Shown here in pieces: positions 56,701 to 64,000 of a stretch of DNA of 64,000 bases. Location: assembly GCA_014382015.1 (NCBI GenBank), contig JACNKN010000032.1, forward strand, positions 1-64,000, in the 5' to 3' direction. The notes below the pieces were generated by a model that was not told the origin of the DNA, ran no database searches, and worked only from the letters and a program-made list of their open reading frames with translations. The position numbers and the translations under genes were made by a program. How positions within the stretch are numbered: the stretch's first letter is position 1; every line of letters begins with the position of its first letter. Source of the DNA: Fidelibacterota bacterium. GTDB lineage: Bacteria; Fidelibacterota; Marinisomatia; Marinisomatales; TCS55.

Positions 56701-57428
56701 TAAACTACCACGCCTCCATCCACATTCAGGACCGTACCACTAATATAAGATGCTTCGTCACTGGCGAGAAAACAATAGGCATTGGCCACATCTTCAGGAT
56801 CTCCCCATCTTTTGACCGGTACCTTATCTCCCATCATTTTGATAATTTTTTCCGGCATTTGAGCCGTCATTTCTGTTGTAATAAATCCAGGGGCAATGGC
56901 ATTGACCCGTATCCCATCCTTGCCTAATTCCCGTGCCCATACTTTGGTCATACCGATTACACCTGCTTTCGTTGCCACATAATTCGTTTGACCAAAATTT
57001 CCATTGTGAGCAACTACAGACGATGCATTTAATATGACACCGCTCCCTTGTTCTTTCATAATAACTGCTACGGCACGGCCACAAAGATATACGCCTTTTA
57101 AATTGACATTGATGACAGCTTCGAATTGATCTTCCTCCATTTTTATCAAGGTGCCATCCATTAAAATACCTGCATTATTGATTAGCACATCTACACGACC
57201 ATATTTGTTCATCACTTCTTTAAATAAGGAATTTACACTTGATTGCTCGGCCACATTCGTTTGCACAAATAATCCGCCAATATCATCAGCGGCTTTCTGA
57301 CCCGTTGATTCATCAAACTCCGCGATGATCACTTTTGCACCCTCTTCGGCAAATTTGACAGCGGTGGCAAATCCAATCCCGCGACCGCCTCCTGTGATAA
57401 TACAAATTTTTCCATCTAACAAGTTCAT
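56700..57428 (-). CDS. FabG-like short-chain dehydrogenase/reductase
   Basis: A 242-residue classical SDR with the cofactor motif GGGRGIGFATAVKFAEEGA, NNAGILMDGTL, catalytic Ser in ASSVVAH and YxxxK in NYVATKAG, plus the FabG-like C-terminus YISGTVLNVDGGVVV. It could reduce 3-oxoacyl-ACP, acetoacetyl-CoA or another ketone; the genomic neighbours (a flavin reductase-like protein and a cystathionine synthase) do not decide this. The gene is divergent from the downstream PLP enzyme. Confidence 0.85.
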   Translation of the reverse strand: MNLLDGKICIITGGGRGIGFATAVKFAEEGAKVIIAEFDESTGQKAADDIGGLFVQTNVAEQSSVNSLFKEVMNKYGRVDVLINNAGILMDGTLIKMEEDQFEAVINVNLKGVYLCGRAVAVIMKEQGSGVILNASSVVAHNGNFGQTNYVATKAGVIGMTKVWARELGKDGIRVNAIAPGFITTEMTAQMPEKIIKMMGDKVPVKRWGDPEDVANAYCFLASDEASYISGTVLNVDGGVVV

Positions 57429-57506
57429 TGGTATAACTCCATTGTAATTTCATTAATTTCTGAGCGTAAAATTACTCTTTGGAATTGATTTAATGAAAGC
57501 AAACAC

Positions 57507-58460
57507 ATGATTTTAGAAAATATTTTGGGCGCTGTTGGAAACACCCCTATTGTAAAACTGAATTCTATCGGAAAAAATTTAGATTGTGAACTATATGTAA
57601 AGTGCGAATTTTTTAACGCCGGCGGATCTCTTAAAGATAGAATTGGACTTCGGATGGTGGAAAATGCGGAAAAGTCCGGTCGCATAAAACCGGGAGATAC
57701 ATTGATTGAACCGACCTCAGGAAATACGGGGATCGGTCTGGCTTTGGCGGCGGCAGTTAAGGGGTATCGCATGATTATCGTTATGCCGGAAAAAATGAGT
57801 ATGGAAAAGGAATATACACTCCAGGCTCTTGGCGCAGAAGTAGTTAGAACACCTACAGAAGCGGCCCACGACGATCCGGAAGGATTAATTGAAGTGGCAA
57901 AACGCATGAATAAAGAAATTCGCAATTCTCATATTTTGGATCAATATGAAAATCCAGACAATCCCGATGCCCATTATGAAGGAACGGCAGAAGAAATATG
58001 GAATGATTTTGGGGCTGATTTGGATATGGTTGTGATCGGAGTCGGTACTGGCGGTACCATCACTGGGATTGCCAAAAAACTCAAGGAAAAAAATCCCAAT
58101 ATTCAAATTGTGGGAGCGGATCCTTTCGGTTCAATCCTCGGAGGTGGTGATGAGATTTTTCCTTATCATGTGGAGGGAATCGGTTATGACTTTTTCCCCG
58201 ATGTTTTGGATAATTCACTGGTAGATCAATATGTCAAAATCAATGATCAAAATTCATTTGATGTAGCGCGGCGTTTAATTAAAGAAGAAGGCTTACTCTG
58301 CGGTGGCTCTAGTGGTACCGTGGTTTGGGCGGCACTTCAAGCAGCAAAATCATTAAAACCTGGACAAAAGTGCCTTTGCATCCTTGCCGACGGCATTCGA
58401 AATTATTTAGGCAAATTTGTATCGGATGATTGGATGACAGAAAACGGGTTTACTGTTTGA
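57507..58460 (+). CDS. Cystathionine beta-synthase-like PLP enzyme
   Basis: A 317-residue fold-type II PLP enzyme. The lysine block is [20 protein letters not shown] (Lys43), followed by [20 protein letters not shown] and [17 protein letters not shown]. It resembles eukaryotic cystathionine beta-synthase more than Cys[54 protein letters not shown] and [14 protein letters not shown] all match the CBS core. The heme and CBS-pair domains are missing. It may make cystathionine or cysteine. Confidence 0.85.
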   Translation: MILENILGAVGNTPIVKLNSIGKNLDCELYVKCEFFNAGGSLKDRIGLRMVENAEKSGRIKPGDTLIEPTSGNTGIGLALAAAVKGYRMIIVMPEKMSMEKEYTLQALGAEVVRTPTEAAHDDPEGLIEVAKRMNKEIRNSHILDQYENPDNPDAHYEGTAEEIWNDFGADLDMVVIGVGTGGTITGIAKKLKEKNPNIQIVGADPFGSILGGGDEIFPYHVEGIGYDFFPDVLDNSLVDQYVKINDQNSFDVARRLIKEEGLLCGGSSGTVVWAALQAAKSLKPGQKCLCILADGIRNYLGKFVSDDWMTENGFTV

Positions 58461-58477
58461 CAGTCACTGATAAGATC

Positions 58478-58750
58478 ATGACACTTCACCCCAACCCTTC
58501 TAAAAATGGGGTGAATATTTCAAAAGAGAAATATGATCAAATGAAGGGGGCCATTCTTGAATCCATCGAAATGGCCGGTGAAATAAAATTCATGACGGAT
58601 TTAAGGCATGAAGTGAATCGAAAATTAGGCAAAAGTTTTGAAGGATCAATCGGTTGGTACCTCACTTCGGTCAAATTGGACCTTGAAGCTCGGGGATTAA
58701 TTGAACGGGTGCCGGGCAAAAAGCCACAGTATTTGCGATTGGTGTCGTAA
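58478..58750 (+). CDS. Small winged-helix-like conserved protein (DUF6958-like)
   Basis: A 90-residue protein. I use the ATG at 58478 because the conserved sequence starts there (MTLHPNPSKNGVNISKEKYD); an upstream start would overlap the PLP enzyme gene. The pattern HPNP-K-x-G-x-x-I, EGSIGWYLTSVKLDLEARGL and IERVPGKKPQYLRL resembles a widespread small family I recall as DUF6958, with a helix-turn-helix look. Its role is unknown. The direct repeat begins right after its stop codon. Confidence 0.72.
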   Translation: MTLHPNPSKNGVNISKEKYDQMKGAILESIEMAGEIKFMTDLRHEVNRKLGKSFEGSIGWYLTSVKLDLEARGLIERVPGKKPQYLRLVS

Positions 58751-58894
58751 AGACCCGGCCTGTTCACCCGCCCTTAGTGATTCAGTGCCCTTACTCGCTC
58801 AATTCTTTGGATTGAAATGATGAACGATTTGCTGACGAAAGAATAGTGCAACCCTGTTGTGAATCATTTCGTATCTTTTGAGTCGCAACGATTA
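58751..58894 (+). repeat. Direct repeat, copy 1 (144 bp)
   Basis: Positions 58751-58894 match 60003-60146. The first 120 bp differ at only two positions (58765 and 58843), and the rest shows several changes before a final identical TCGCAACGATT. The unit contains inverted arms GAAATGAT (58814-58821) with ATCATTTC (58863-58870), and TGATTCA (58778-58784) with TGAATCA (58860-58866), so it can fold. No convincing coding content is seen. The repeat pair brackets a HigBA toxin-antitoxin pair. Confidence 0.9.
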
Positions 58895-58930
58895 GTCTAC
58901 CTTTTGCTACACTTTCCTCTATAGAGTTAA

Positions 58931-58979
58931 TTGTAAATTATTACTTTAAAGTTATATAACTTGTAGGTTATATTCCTAC
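58931..58979 (+). promoter_or_regulatory. Promoter and palindromic operator for the HigB/HigA pair
   Basis: TTGTAA (58931-58936) is followed 16 nt later by TATATA (58953-58958). A perfect 14-bp palindrome AAGTTATATAACTT (58949-58962) covers the -10, and a second inverted repeat GTAGG-N7-CCTAC (58963-58979) ends one base before the toxin ATG. This is a plausible site for autorepression by the HTH antitoxin. No Shine-Dalgarno is visible, and the second repeat may sequester the start. Confidence 0.5.
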
Positions 58980-59339
58980 ATGATTTGGGAAGTGGAATTC
59001 ACAGATGAATTTGAAGAATGGTGGAATATACTTTCCGAAACAGAACAGAATTCAATTGCAGCAATCGTAGGGGTATTAGAGAAGAAAGGCCCTCGGTTAC
59101 CATTTCCATATAGTAGTGAGATTGAATCTTCGCGGCATAGTCACATGAGAGAATTGAGAATACAACATAGTGGTAACCCTTACCGAATTCTGTACGCATT
59201 TGATCTACGAAGAACAGCATTACTTCTCATTGGCGGAAACAAAACCGGTGACGACCGATGGTATGAACAATTTGTACCCCAAGCCGACAATTTGTATGAC
59301 AAACATTTGATAGAATTAAAAAAGGAAGGATTAATCTAA
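58980..59339 (+). CDS. HigB/Gp49-like (RelE-superfamily) toxin
   Basis: A 119-residue toxin of the phage Gp49/HigB2 branch: MIWEVEFTDEFEEWWNILSE, GPRLPFPYSSEIESSRHSHM, MRELRIQHSGNPYRILYAFD and LLIGGNKTGDDRWYEQFVP are family blocks. It lies first in the pair, with the antitoxin start overlapping the stop by one base, the usual order for HigBA. The fold suggests ribosome-dependent mRNA cleavage. Confidence 0.9.
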   Translation: MIWEVEFTDEFEEWWNILSETEQNSIAAIVGVLEKKGPRLPFPYSSEIESSRHSHMRELRIQHSGNPYRILYAFDLRRTALLLIGGNKTGDDRWYEQFVPQADNLYDKHLIELKKEGLI

Positions 59340-59674
59340 TGGCCAAACAATTTAGCACACTCTTAAAAAATATGCCCAAAGAGAGAAAAAATCAAATAAA
59401 AACACAGACCGAAAATATCTTAAAAGATATAGATCTTCAAGAATTACGAAAAGCTCTGGAACTAACACAAAATGAACTGGCAGATACACTTCACATTAAA
59501 CAAGCTGCTGTTTCTAAAATTGAAAATCAATCAGATATGTTTATTAGCACCCTTCGCCGTTTTCTTATTGCTATGGGTGCCAATTTAAAAATCATTGCAG
59601 AATTCGAAGATCACGAAGTCGTCATAAACCAGTTTAATGAATTTTCTAAAAAACGTATTCCTCAAAAAGTGTAA
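59339..59674 (+). CDS. HigA-like XRE antitoxin
   Basis: A 111-residue protein with an XRE helix-turn-helix at about 39-80 (LRKALELTQNELADTLHIKQ, AAVSKIENQSDMFISTLRRF) and the family tail MGANLKIIAEFEDHEVVI. It should neutralise the upstream toxin and repress the operon by binding the palindrome before it. Confidence 0.92.
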   Translation: MAKQFSTLLKNMPKERKNQIKTQTENILKDIDLQELRKALELTQNELADTLHIKQAAVSKIENQSDMFISTLRRFLIAMGANLKIIAEFEDHEVVINQFNEFSKKRIPQKV

Positions 59675-59743
59675 AACATTATTTGCCAAGTCTTAATCGT
59701 CATTCCAAATGAATTATGATTTTTTGATTATTTCAACAGAACC

Positions 59744-59951
59744 ATCCGTCTCCGGCGGATAAATATTCTTTACTATTTCATCTGATCGTTCAGGACGTGT
59801 CGTCCTGAAAATACATATATTTATAGGTATAATGTCTTGTTTCATCAAAGTACTCGCAGGACGGCACGTCCTGCAGGAGGTATAGTTGGATAACCATCCA
59901 TGGTTGTACACGACAAGCCACGTCATAGGCAGACAAGCAAAATGCTTGTCG
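59744..59951. repeat. Cluster of five palindromic hairpins 3' of the HigA gene
   Basis: Within about 210 bp lie five inverted repeats with very short loops: ATCCGTC/GGCGGAT (59744-59760, one G-U); TTCAGGACG/CGTCCTGAA (59789-59809); GCAGGACG/CGTCCTGC (59856-59874); AACCAT/ATGGTT (59892-59905); and GACAAGCA/TGCTTGTC (59932-59950) inside a wider CGACAAGC/GCTTGTCG pair (59911-59951). Two share the core AGGACG/CGTCCT with different loops. They resemble REP-type palindromes. The 59675-60002 gap holds no supported gene. Confidence 0.75.
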
Positions 59952-60002
59952 AACAATTTCAGCAACAGCATCAGGCTATTATTTCCCAGTGTATTGTTGT
60001 AG

Positions 60003-60146
60003 AGACCCGGCCTGTTTACCCGCCCTTAGTGATTCAGTGCCCTTACTCGCTCAATTCTTTGGATTGAAATGATGAACGATTTGCTGACGAAAGAGTAGTG
60101 CAACCCTGTTGTGAATCATTTCAGAATTTTTAAATCGCAACGATTC
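60003..60146 (+). repeat. Direct repeat, copy 2 (144 bp)
   Basis: This is the second copy of the repeat at 58751-58894, in the same orientation and displaced by 1252 bp. It ends about 30 bp before the stop of convergent uvrC. The same foldable arms (GAAATGAT and ATCATTTC) are present. The 5' part is nearly identical between copies, while the last 24 bp has diverged. Confidence 0.9.
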
Positions 60147-60177
60147 GTACTCTCATCGCTCCAATCCGATAGAAGGA

Positions 60178-61995
60178 TCACCCTTTATTTTTTGCCAATT
60201 CTATAATCGCCTCCGCGATCAATTTCGGGAATCTCAATCTCTCCTTTATTTGTTCCGGTTTTAACTTTGCGATGGTTTTTACATCTTTATATTCTGACAA
60301 TAATTTCTTCACCCGTTTCTCACCCATTCCCGGCAATGCATGAAAAATGGATTTGGTGACAGAATCTGTACGTTTTTGTTTTTGGTAGGTAATGGCGAAA
60401 CGGTGTGCCTCATCCCGGATTCGACGTAATAAGATCAATCCCGGACTTTGTTTATGTATGGATTGAGCTTCAGACTGCCCGGGGACAAAAACTTCTTCCA
60501 ATCGCTTTGCCAATCCAATAATGGGTAAATAGTCCAAACCCAATTCTCTCAAAGCTGAAACGGCCATGGATAATTGCCCTTTGCCTCCATCAATCAAAAT
60601 TAAATCGGGAAGTCCTGCGCCCTCTTCTTTCACTCTTTTATATCGCCGGAATACAATTTCCCGCATGGATGCGAAATCATCAATCCCATCAACAGTCTTT
60701 ACCTTGTACTTTCGATATTCCGATTTTCTGGGCTTTCCATCTACAAAACAAACCATTGATGCTACCGTATTTGTGCCGCCCAAATGAGAAATATCAAATG
60801 CTTCGATGCGCCGAGGCGGCACTTTCATCTGTAAATCATCCTGGAGTTGATTCACCATTTTTGGTACCAATTCTCTTCGCTTCTTGCGGTTTATCATCCA
60901 TTCACCCAAAAGAAGTTTTGCATTCTGAAAGGCCAATCGGACTTCCTTTGCTTTTTCCCCTTTTTGGGGCACTGTAAGATGAATCGCCCCATGTCGTTTT
61001 GCTTTCAGCCAGGCAACCAACTGATCCTGATTTTCTGGTCCTACAGGAAGAGTAATCTCTTTTGGAATAAAATCAGTTTCCAGATAAAACCGTGTAACAA
61101 TTGTCTCCATCATTATAGCTTCCGAATCGTCCAAGTTTCGCAGAGATATTTTTTCTCTACTTGCAATACGACCATTCCGAATTCGTACAATCACAGCAAT
61201 ACCGTAATCTTCTTCTTTCGCCAATGCAAAAACATCCCGATTTTCAAAGTCAGCAGATACTTTACGCTGACGATCTTTAAAGCGCCCAATAGCATGGAGT
61301 TGATCCCGATACATCCCCGCATCTTCAAAGCGCGTCTCTTTTGATGCTCTCTCCATTTGATTTTGGATATACGTTTCTGTTTCCTTCGTCCGTCCATGCA
61401 AAAACTGAATGACCTGTTGAATCATTTCATTATAGTCTGCCTCTGACACCATTCCCTCGCAGGGCCCCTGGCATTTTTTAATATGGTAGTCCAAACAAAG
61501 ACTTACTTTTTTAGCTTTAATTGACTCATCATTTATAAAATAATCACAACTGCGAACAGGGAATATTTTATGGACAGCTTTCAATGATCGACGAAGGTGT
61601 AGCACATCTGTATATGGACCATAATATTTGGATCCATCCCTGACGATCACACGGGTGATAAAAACACGTGGAAAGGGTTCTTTGGTAATTCGGATATAGG
61701 GAAATGACTTATCATCCTTGAGGCTCACATTGTAATGGGGCTGATGTTTTTTTATCAGGTTGGCTTCTGTAAGGAATGCTTCTACTTCGCTTCGAACCAC
61801 AAGCCATTCCACATCCGCAATCCGTTTGATCATGGATATATTTTTCGCAGACTGATGTTTACTCTGTTGAAAATATGATCGAACACGATTCCGAAGTTGT
61901 TTGGCCTTCCCGATATAAATAATTTCTCCTGCTTCATTCTTAAAGAAGTAGACACCGGGTTGGGTTGGGATTTGTTTAATTATATTTTGCTTCAT
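60178..61995 (-). CDS. uvrC: Excinuclease ABC subunit C
   Basis: UvrC makes the dual incisions in nucleotide excision repair. The protein has the GIY-YIG domain (PGVYFFKNEAGEIIYIGKAK), Cys-containing region CLDYHIKKCQGPCEG, a UvrB-binding helix (about 205-240), the RNase H-like second nuclease with IEAFDISHLGGTNTVASMV and LILIDGGKGQL, and C-terminal helix-hairpin-helix motifs (HALPGMGEKRVKKLL). I prefer the ATG at 61995 (605 residues) because it gives the normal distance to PGVY; an in-frame ATG at 62046 would add 17 residues. Neither has a good Shine-Dalgarno. Confidence 0.95.
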   Translation of the reverse strand: MKQNIIKQIPTQPGVYFFKNEAGEIIYIGKAKQLRNRVRSYFQQSKHQSAKNISMIKRIADVEWLVVRSEVEAFLTEANLIKKHQPHYNVSLKDDKSFPYIRITKEPFPRVFITRVIVRDGSKYYGPYTDVLHLRRSLKAVHKIFPVRSCDYFINDESIKAKKVSLCLDYHIKKCQGPCEGMVSEADYNEMIQQVIQFLHGRTKETETYIQNQMERASKETRFEDAGMYRDQLHAIGRFKDRQRKVSADFENRDVFALAKEEDYGIAVIVRIRNGRIASREKISLRNLDDSEAIMMETIVTRFYLETDFIPKEITLPVGPENQDQLVAWLKAKRHGAIHLTVPQKGEKAKEVRLAFQNAKLLLGEWMINRKKRRELVPKMVNQLQDDLQMKVPPRRIEAFDISHLGGTNTVASMVCFVDGKPRKSEYRKYKVKTVDGIDDFASMREIVFRRYKRVKEEGAGLPDLILIDGGKGQLSMAVSALRELGLDYLPIIGLAKRLEEVFVPGQSEAQSIHKQSPGLILLRRIRDEAHRFAITYQKQKRTDSVTKSIFHALPGMGEKRVKKLLSEYKDVKTIAKLKPEQIKERLRFPKLIAEAIIELAKNKG

Positions 61996-62435
61996 TTTAG
62001 AGATTATTTGATTCTGAATCTTGATGGAATTTATCCCTGTTCTCATGATAAACTAAATTTTCGTTTCAACTTCTCTCCATTATATTTAGCCTGGATTATT
62101 CGCCACAAAATGCTCAAAATTCACAAAAGGTTGATAACATGGGAATTACAATGAATATTGTAAATATATTTTGTAATTTTATTTTTGTCATCATTTTATC
62201 TTTTTTCTTCGTGTTGTAAATCCCGATTCAGCGGGGAAACTTCGCGACATTCGTGGCTGATGAATTAATCAGGTTAGAATATATATTTATTGAATGTGGA
62301 AATAAAACAAACGTGTAATATATTCGCGCCCTCGATTTAGGGTTAGGAGATTCAACTGAATAATAATATTGATGATAATCGACTCAAATCCTTGGTGAGG
62401 CAACACATTTTAGATCCAAAATTTCGGAGCACACA
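61996..62435. other. Intergenic region between uvrC and the ABC-F gene
   Basis: The gap separates divergent genes. I see no supported coding region. A short CCCT-N6-AGGG inverted repeat is near 62333-62346. The promoters for both genes should be here, but no strong -35/-10 pair stands out; a TTGAAT with a TAATAT lies at about 62291-62322 with spacing that is too long (20 nt). Confidence 0.5.
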
Positions 62436-64000
62436 TTGATTTCAACTTCCAATATTTCTATCCAATTTGGTGAAAAACCACTCTTTGAACATATATCTAT
62501 CACTTTTGGTAAAGGTAACCGCTATGGCCTTATCGGTGCCAATGGGTCGGGAAAATCGACCTATATGAAAATCCTTTCTGGTGAACAAGAGCCCACAACC
62601 GGAAATGTAGCCATCGATAAAAATGACCGTGTTGCAAAATTAAATCAGGATCAATTTGCCTATGAAGAAATGACTGTTATCGATTGTGTCATCATGGGCC
62701 ATGGAAAATTATGGGAGATTAAACAGGAACGCGAACGAATCTACGCCCTTCCAGATATGAGCGAGGAAGAAGCCATGAAAGTAGGTGACTTAGAAATGGA
62801 ATTCGCCGAAATGGATGGATACACTGCCGAATCACGCGCCGGGGATTTATTGTTAGGTGTTGGTATTCCTTTAGAACAGCATGAAGGCATTATGAGTGCT
62901 ATTGCACCCGGTTGGAAACTTCGTGTACTACTTGCACAAGCACTCTTTGCAGATCCGGATATTTTGCTTTTAGATGAGCCCACTAACAATTTAGATATTA
63001 ATACAATTCGATGGTTAGAAGAAATTCTGAATCGTCGAAACAGCACCATGATTATTATTTCTCATGATCGCCATTTTCTAAATAGTGTTTGCACCCATAT
63101 GGCAGATTTAGATTATGGTGAACTTCGCATTTATCCCGGAAATTATGACGACTTTATGACTGCATCTACCCAGGCGCGTGAGAGGATGCTTCAAGATAAT
63201 GCGAAGAAAAAAGCACAAATCGCTGAATTGCAATCATTTGTTAAACGGTTTTCCGCCAATGCATCTAAAGCAAAACAAGCCACATCTCGTGCAAATCAAA
63301 TGGCTAAAATCAAATTGGATGATATAAAAAATTCCAGCCGCGTTTATCCTTTCATTCGATTCAACCAAGAAAAAAAACTATTCAATACCGCATTAGAAGT
63401 AAAAGATTTTACCAAAGGATTCGATGACATATCTCTTTTCAAAAAATTTAACTTATTAATTGAAACAGGCGAACGGGTAGCCATTATTGGGCCAAATGGA
63501 ATTGGAAAAACAACATTATTAGAATGTTTAACTGATAATCTACTACAGGATAGTGGTGAAATTAAATGGTCCGACAATGCAAAAATCGGCTATTTTTCCC
63601 AAAACCATGGGGCTGACTTTAAATCAAATATGTCATTAATCGATTGGATGGCCCAATGGAAAAGTGATGAGGATGACATGCAGGTCATCCGAGGTACACT
63701 CGGACGGTTATTGTTTTCCCAAAATGATATTAACAAACCCGTTAATGTTATTTCCGGTGGTGAACAAAGGCGAATGATATTTGGAAAATTAATTCTACAA
63801 AAACCCAATGTGATTATCATGGATGAGCCCACCAATCACCTGGATATGGAATCGATCGAGTCCCTAAACGGCGCTTTAGATAGTTTCCCAGGAACACTCA
63901 TATTTGTGAGCCATGATCGAGAATTCGTTTCAACCCTCGCGACGAGAATTATTGAACTCGCCCCAAATAAAGTGTTAGAATATAATAGTAATTATGACAG
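62436..64000 (+). CDS. ABC-F family ATPase, YbiT-like, 3' end beyond window
   Basis: A duplicated ABC ATPase of about 522 visible residues, starting at a TTG with Shine-Dalgarno CGGAG seven bases upstream. Both halves are intact: Walker [10 protein letters not shown] and GPNGIGKTT, signatures and Walker [13 protein letters not shown] and [13 protein letters not shown]-loops ISHDRHF and VSHDREF, plus the charged linker [20 protein letters not shown]. It aligns by eye very closely with E. coli YbiT. ABC-F proteins act on ribosomes rather than as transporters. By length only about ten residues are missing at the window edge. Confidence 0.93.
   Translation, partial: MISTSNISIQFGEKPLFEHISITFGKGNRYGLIGANGSGKSTYMKILSGEQEPTTGNVAIDKNDRVAKLNQDQFAYEEMTVIDCVIMGHGKLWEIKQERERIYALPDMSEEEAMKVGDLEMEFAEMDGYTAESRAGDLLLGVGIPLEQHEGIMSAIAPGWKLRVLLAQALFADPDILLLDEPTNNLDINTIRWLEEILNRRNSTMIIISHDRHFLNSVCTHMADLDYGELRIYPGNYDDFMTASTQARERMLQDNAKKKAQIAELQSFVKRFSANASKAKQATSRANQMAKIKLDDIKNSSRVYPFIRFNQEKKLFNTALEVKDFTKGFDDISLFKKFNLLIETGERVAIIGPNGIGKTTLLECLTDNLLQDSGEIKWSDNAKIGYFSQNHGADFKSNMSLIDWMAQWKSDEDDMQVIRGTLGRLLFSQNDINKPVNVISGGEQRRMIFGKLILQKPNVIIMDEPTNHLDMESIESLNGALDSFPGTLIFVSHDREFVSTLATRIIELAPNKVLEYNSNYD

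Noticed and set aside
57425-57925. 166-residue minus-strand frame opposite the PLP enzyme
   Set aside because: Antisense shadow of the well-supported cystathionine beta-synthase-like gene.
58751-58870. Direct repeat as an integron attC site or transposase remnant
   Set aside because: No typical RYYYAAC/GTTRRRY core pair is visible, and no frame is long enough to be a convincing gene fragment; kept only as an unexplained repeat.
59714-59971. 85-residue minus-strand frame between the HigA gene and uvrC
   Set aside because: It runs through the hairpin cluster and its sequence is explained by the palindromes; no family resemblance or translation signal.

Overview
This AT-rich window (about 38-40% G+C by eye) is a bacterial chromosome segment from a Gram-negative member of the FCB superphylum. 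My best guess is Candidatus Marinimicrobia (SAR406) or a close relative, inferred from gene content: a PorV-type barrel beside a protein with a Por-type C-terminal sorting domain, a GWxTD-domain protein, a Bacteroidetes-like GT5/DUF4270-like pair, a TatT-DctP-DctQM TRAP set, BamD, and a heptose kinase implying LPS. There is no rRNA, CRISPR array, prophage or recognisable insertion sequence.

Layout. From 1 to 52340 every protein gene is on the minus strand, in tightly packed and often 4-bp-overlapping operons, so transcription runs from high to low coordinates. Read in that direction: smpB-tyrS-PafA-like phosphatase; trxA-trxB; a degenerate ABC ATPase and a tandem PspC protein; heptose kinase; propeller-GWxTD-degenerate IDH-like protein; a Cas4-like nuclease and RNase HI; the cell-shape operon mreB-mreC-mreD-mrdA-rodA; envelope lipoproteins and barrels; glyA; a TRAP transporter with TatT; a surface/secretion operon (PorV-like barrel, inactive-looking M6 peptidase homologue, metallopeptidase-propeller-barrel fusion, DUF5683-like protein, BamD); nadD; a CaCA exchanger; ftsEX; hrcA-grpE-dnaJ; a competence/type IV pilus-like group (comEA, pseudopilin-like protein, GspL/PilM-like protein); rsmD-coaD; icd; obgE; dprA; tRNA-Ser; and a TPR protein cut by the window edge.

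From the tRNA-Leu gene at 52444 onward the organisation is mixed and more accessory. A YafQ/RelB toxin-antitoxin pair has its toxin reading frame broken in an A8 run and abuts the tRNA-Leu. Then come a tRNA-queuosine mannosyltransferase-like gene, a DegT aminotransferase, hsp20 behind a sigma-54-like promoter, a flavin reductase-like protein, a FabG-like SDR, and a cystathionine beta-synthase-like enzyme. A HigB/HigA pair follows, flanked by two copies of a 144-bp direct repeat (58751-58894 and 60003-60146), with five hairpins on its 3' side. The window ends with uvrC and an ABC-F gene close to E. coli YbiT.

The most interesting signals are the HigBA cassette between direct repeats, the frameshifted YafQ, and a set of homologues with lost catalytic residues (M6 peptidase, IDH-like, ABC ATPase, GT5) embedded in conserved envelope operons. 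All functional assignments come from reading translated sequence by eye, without database searches.
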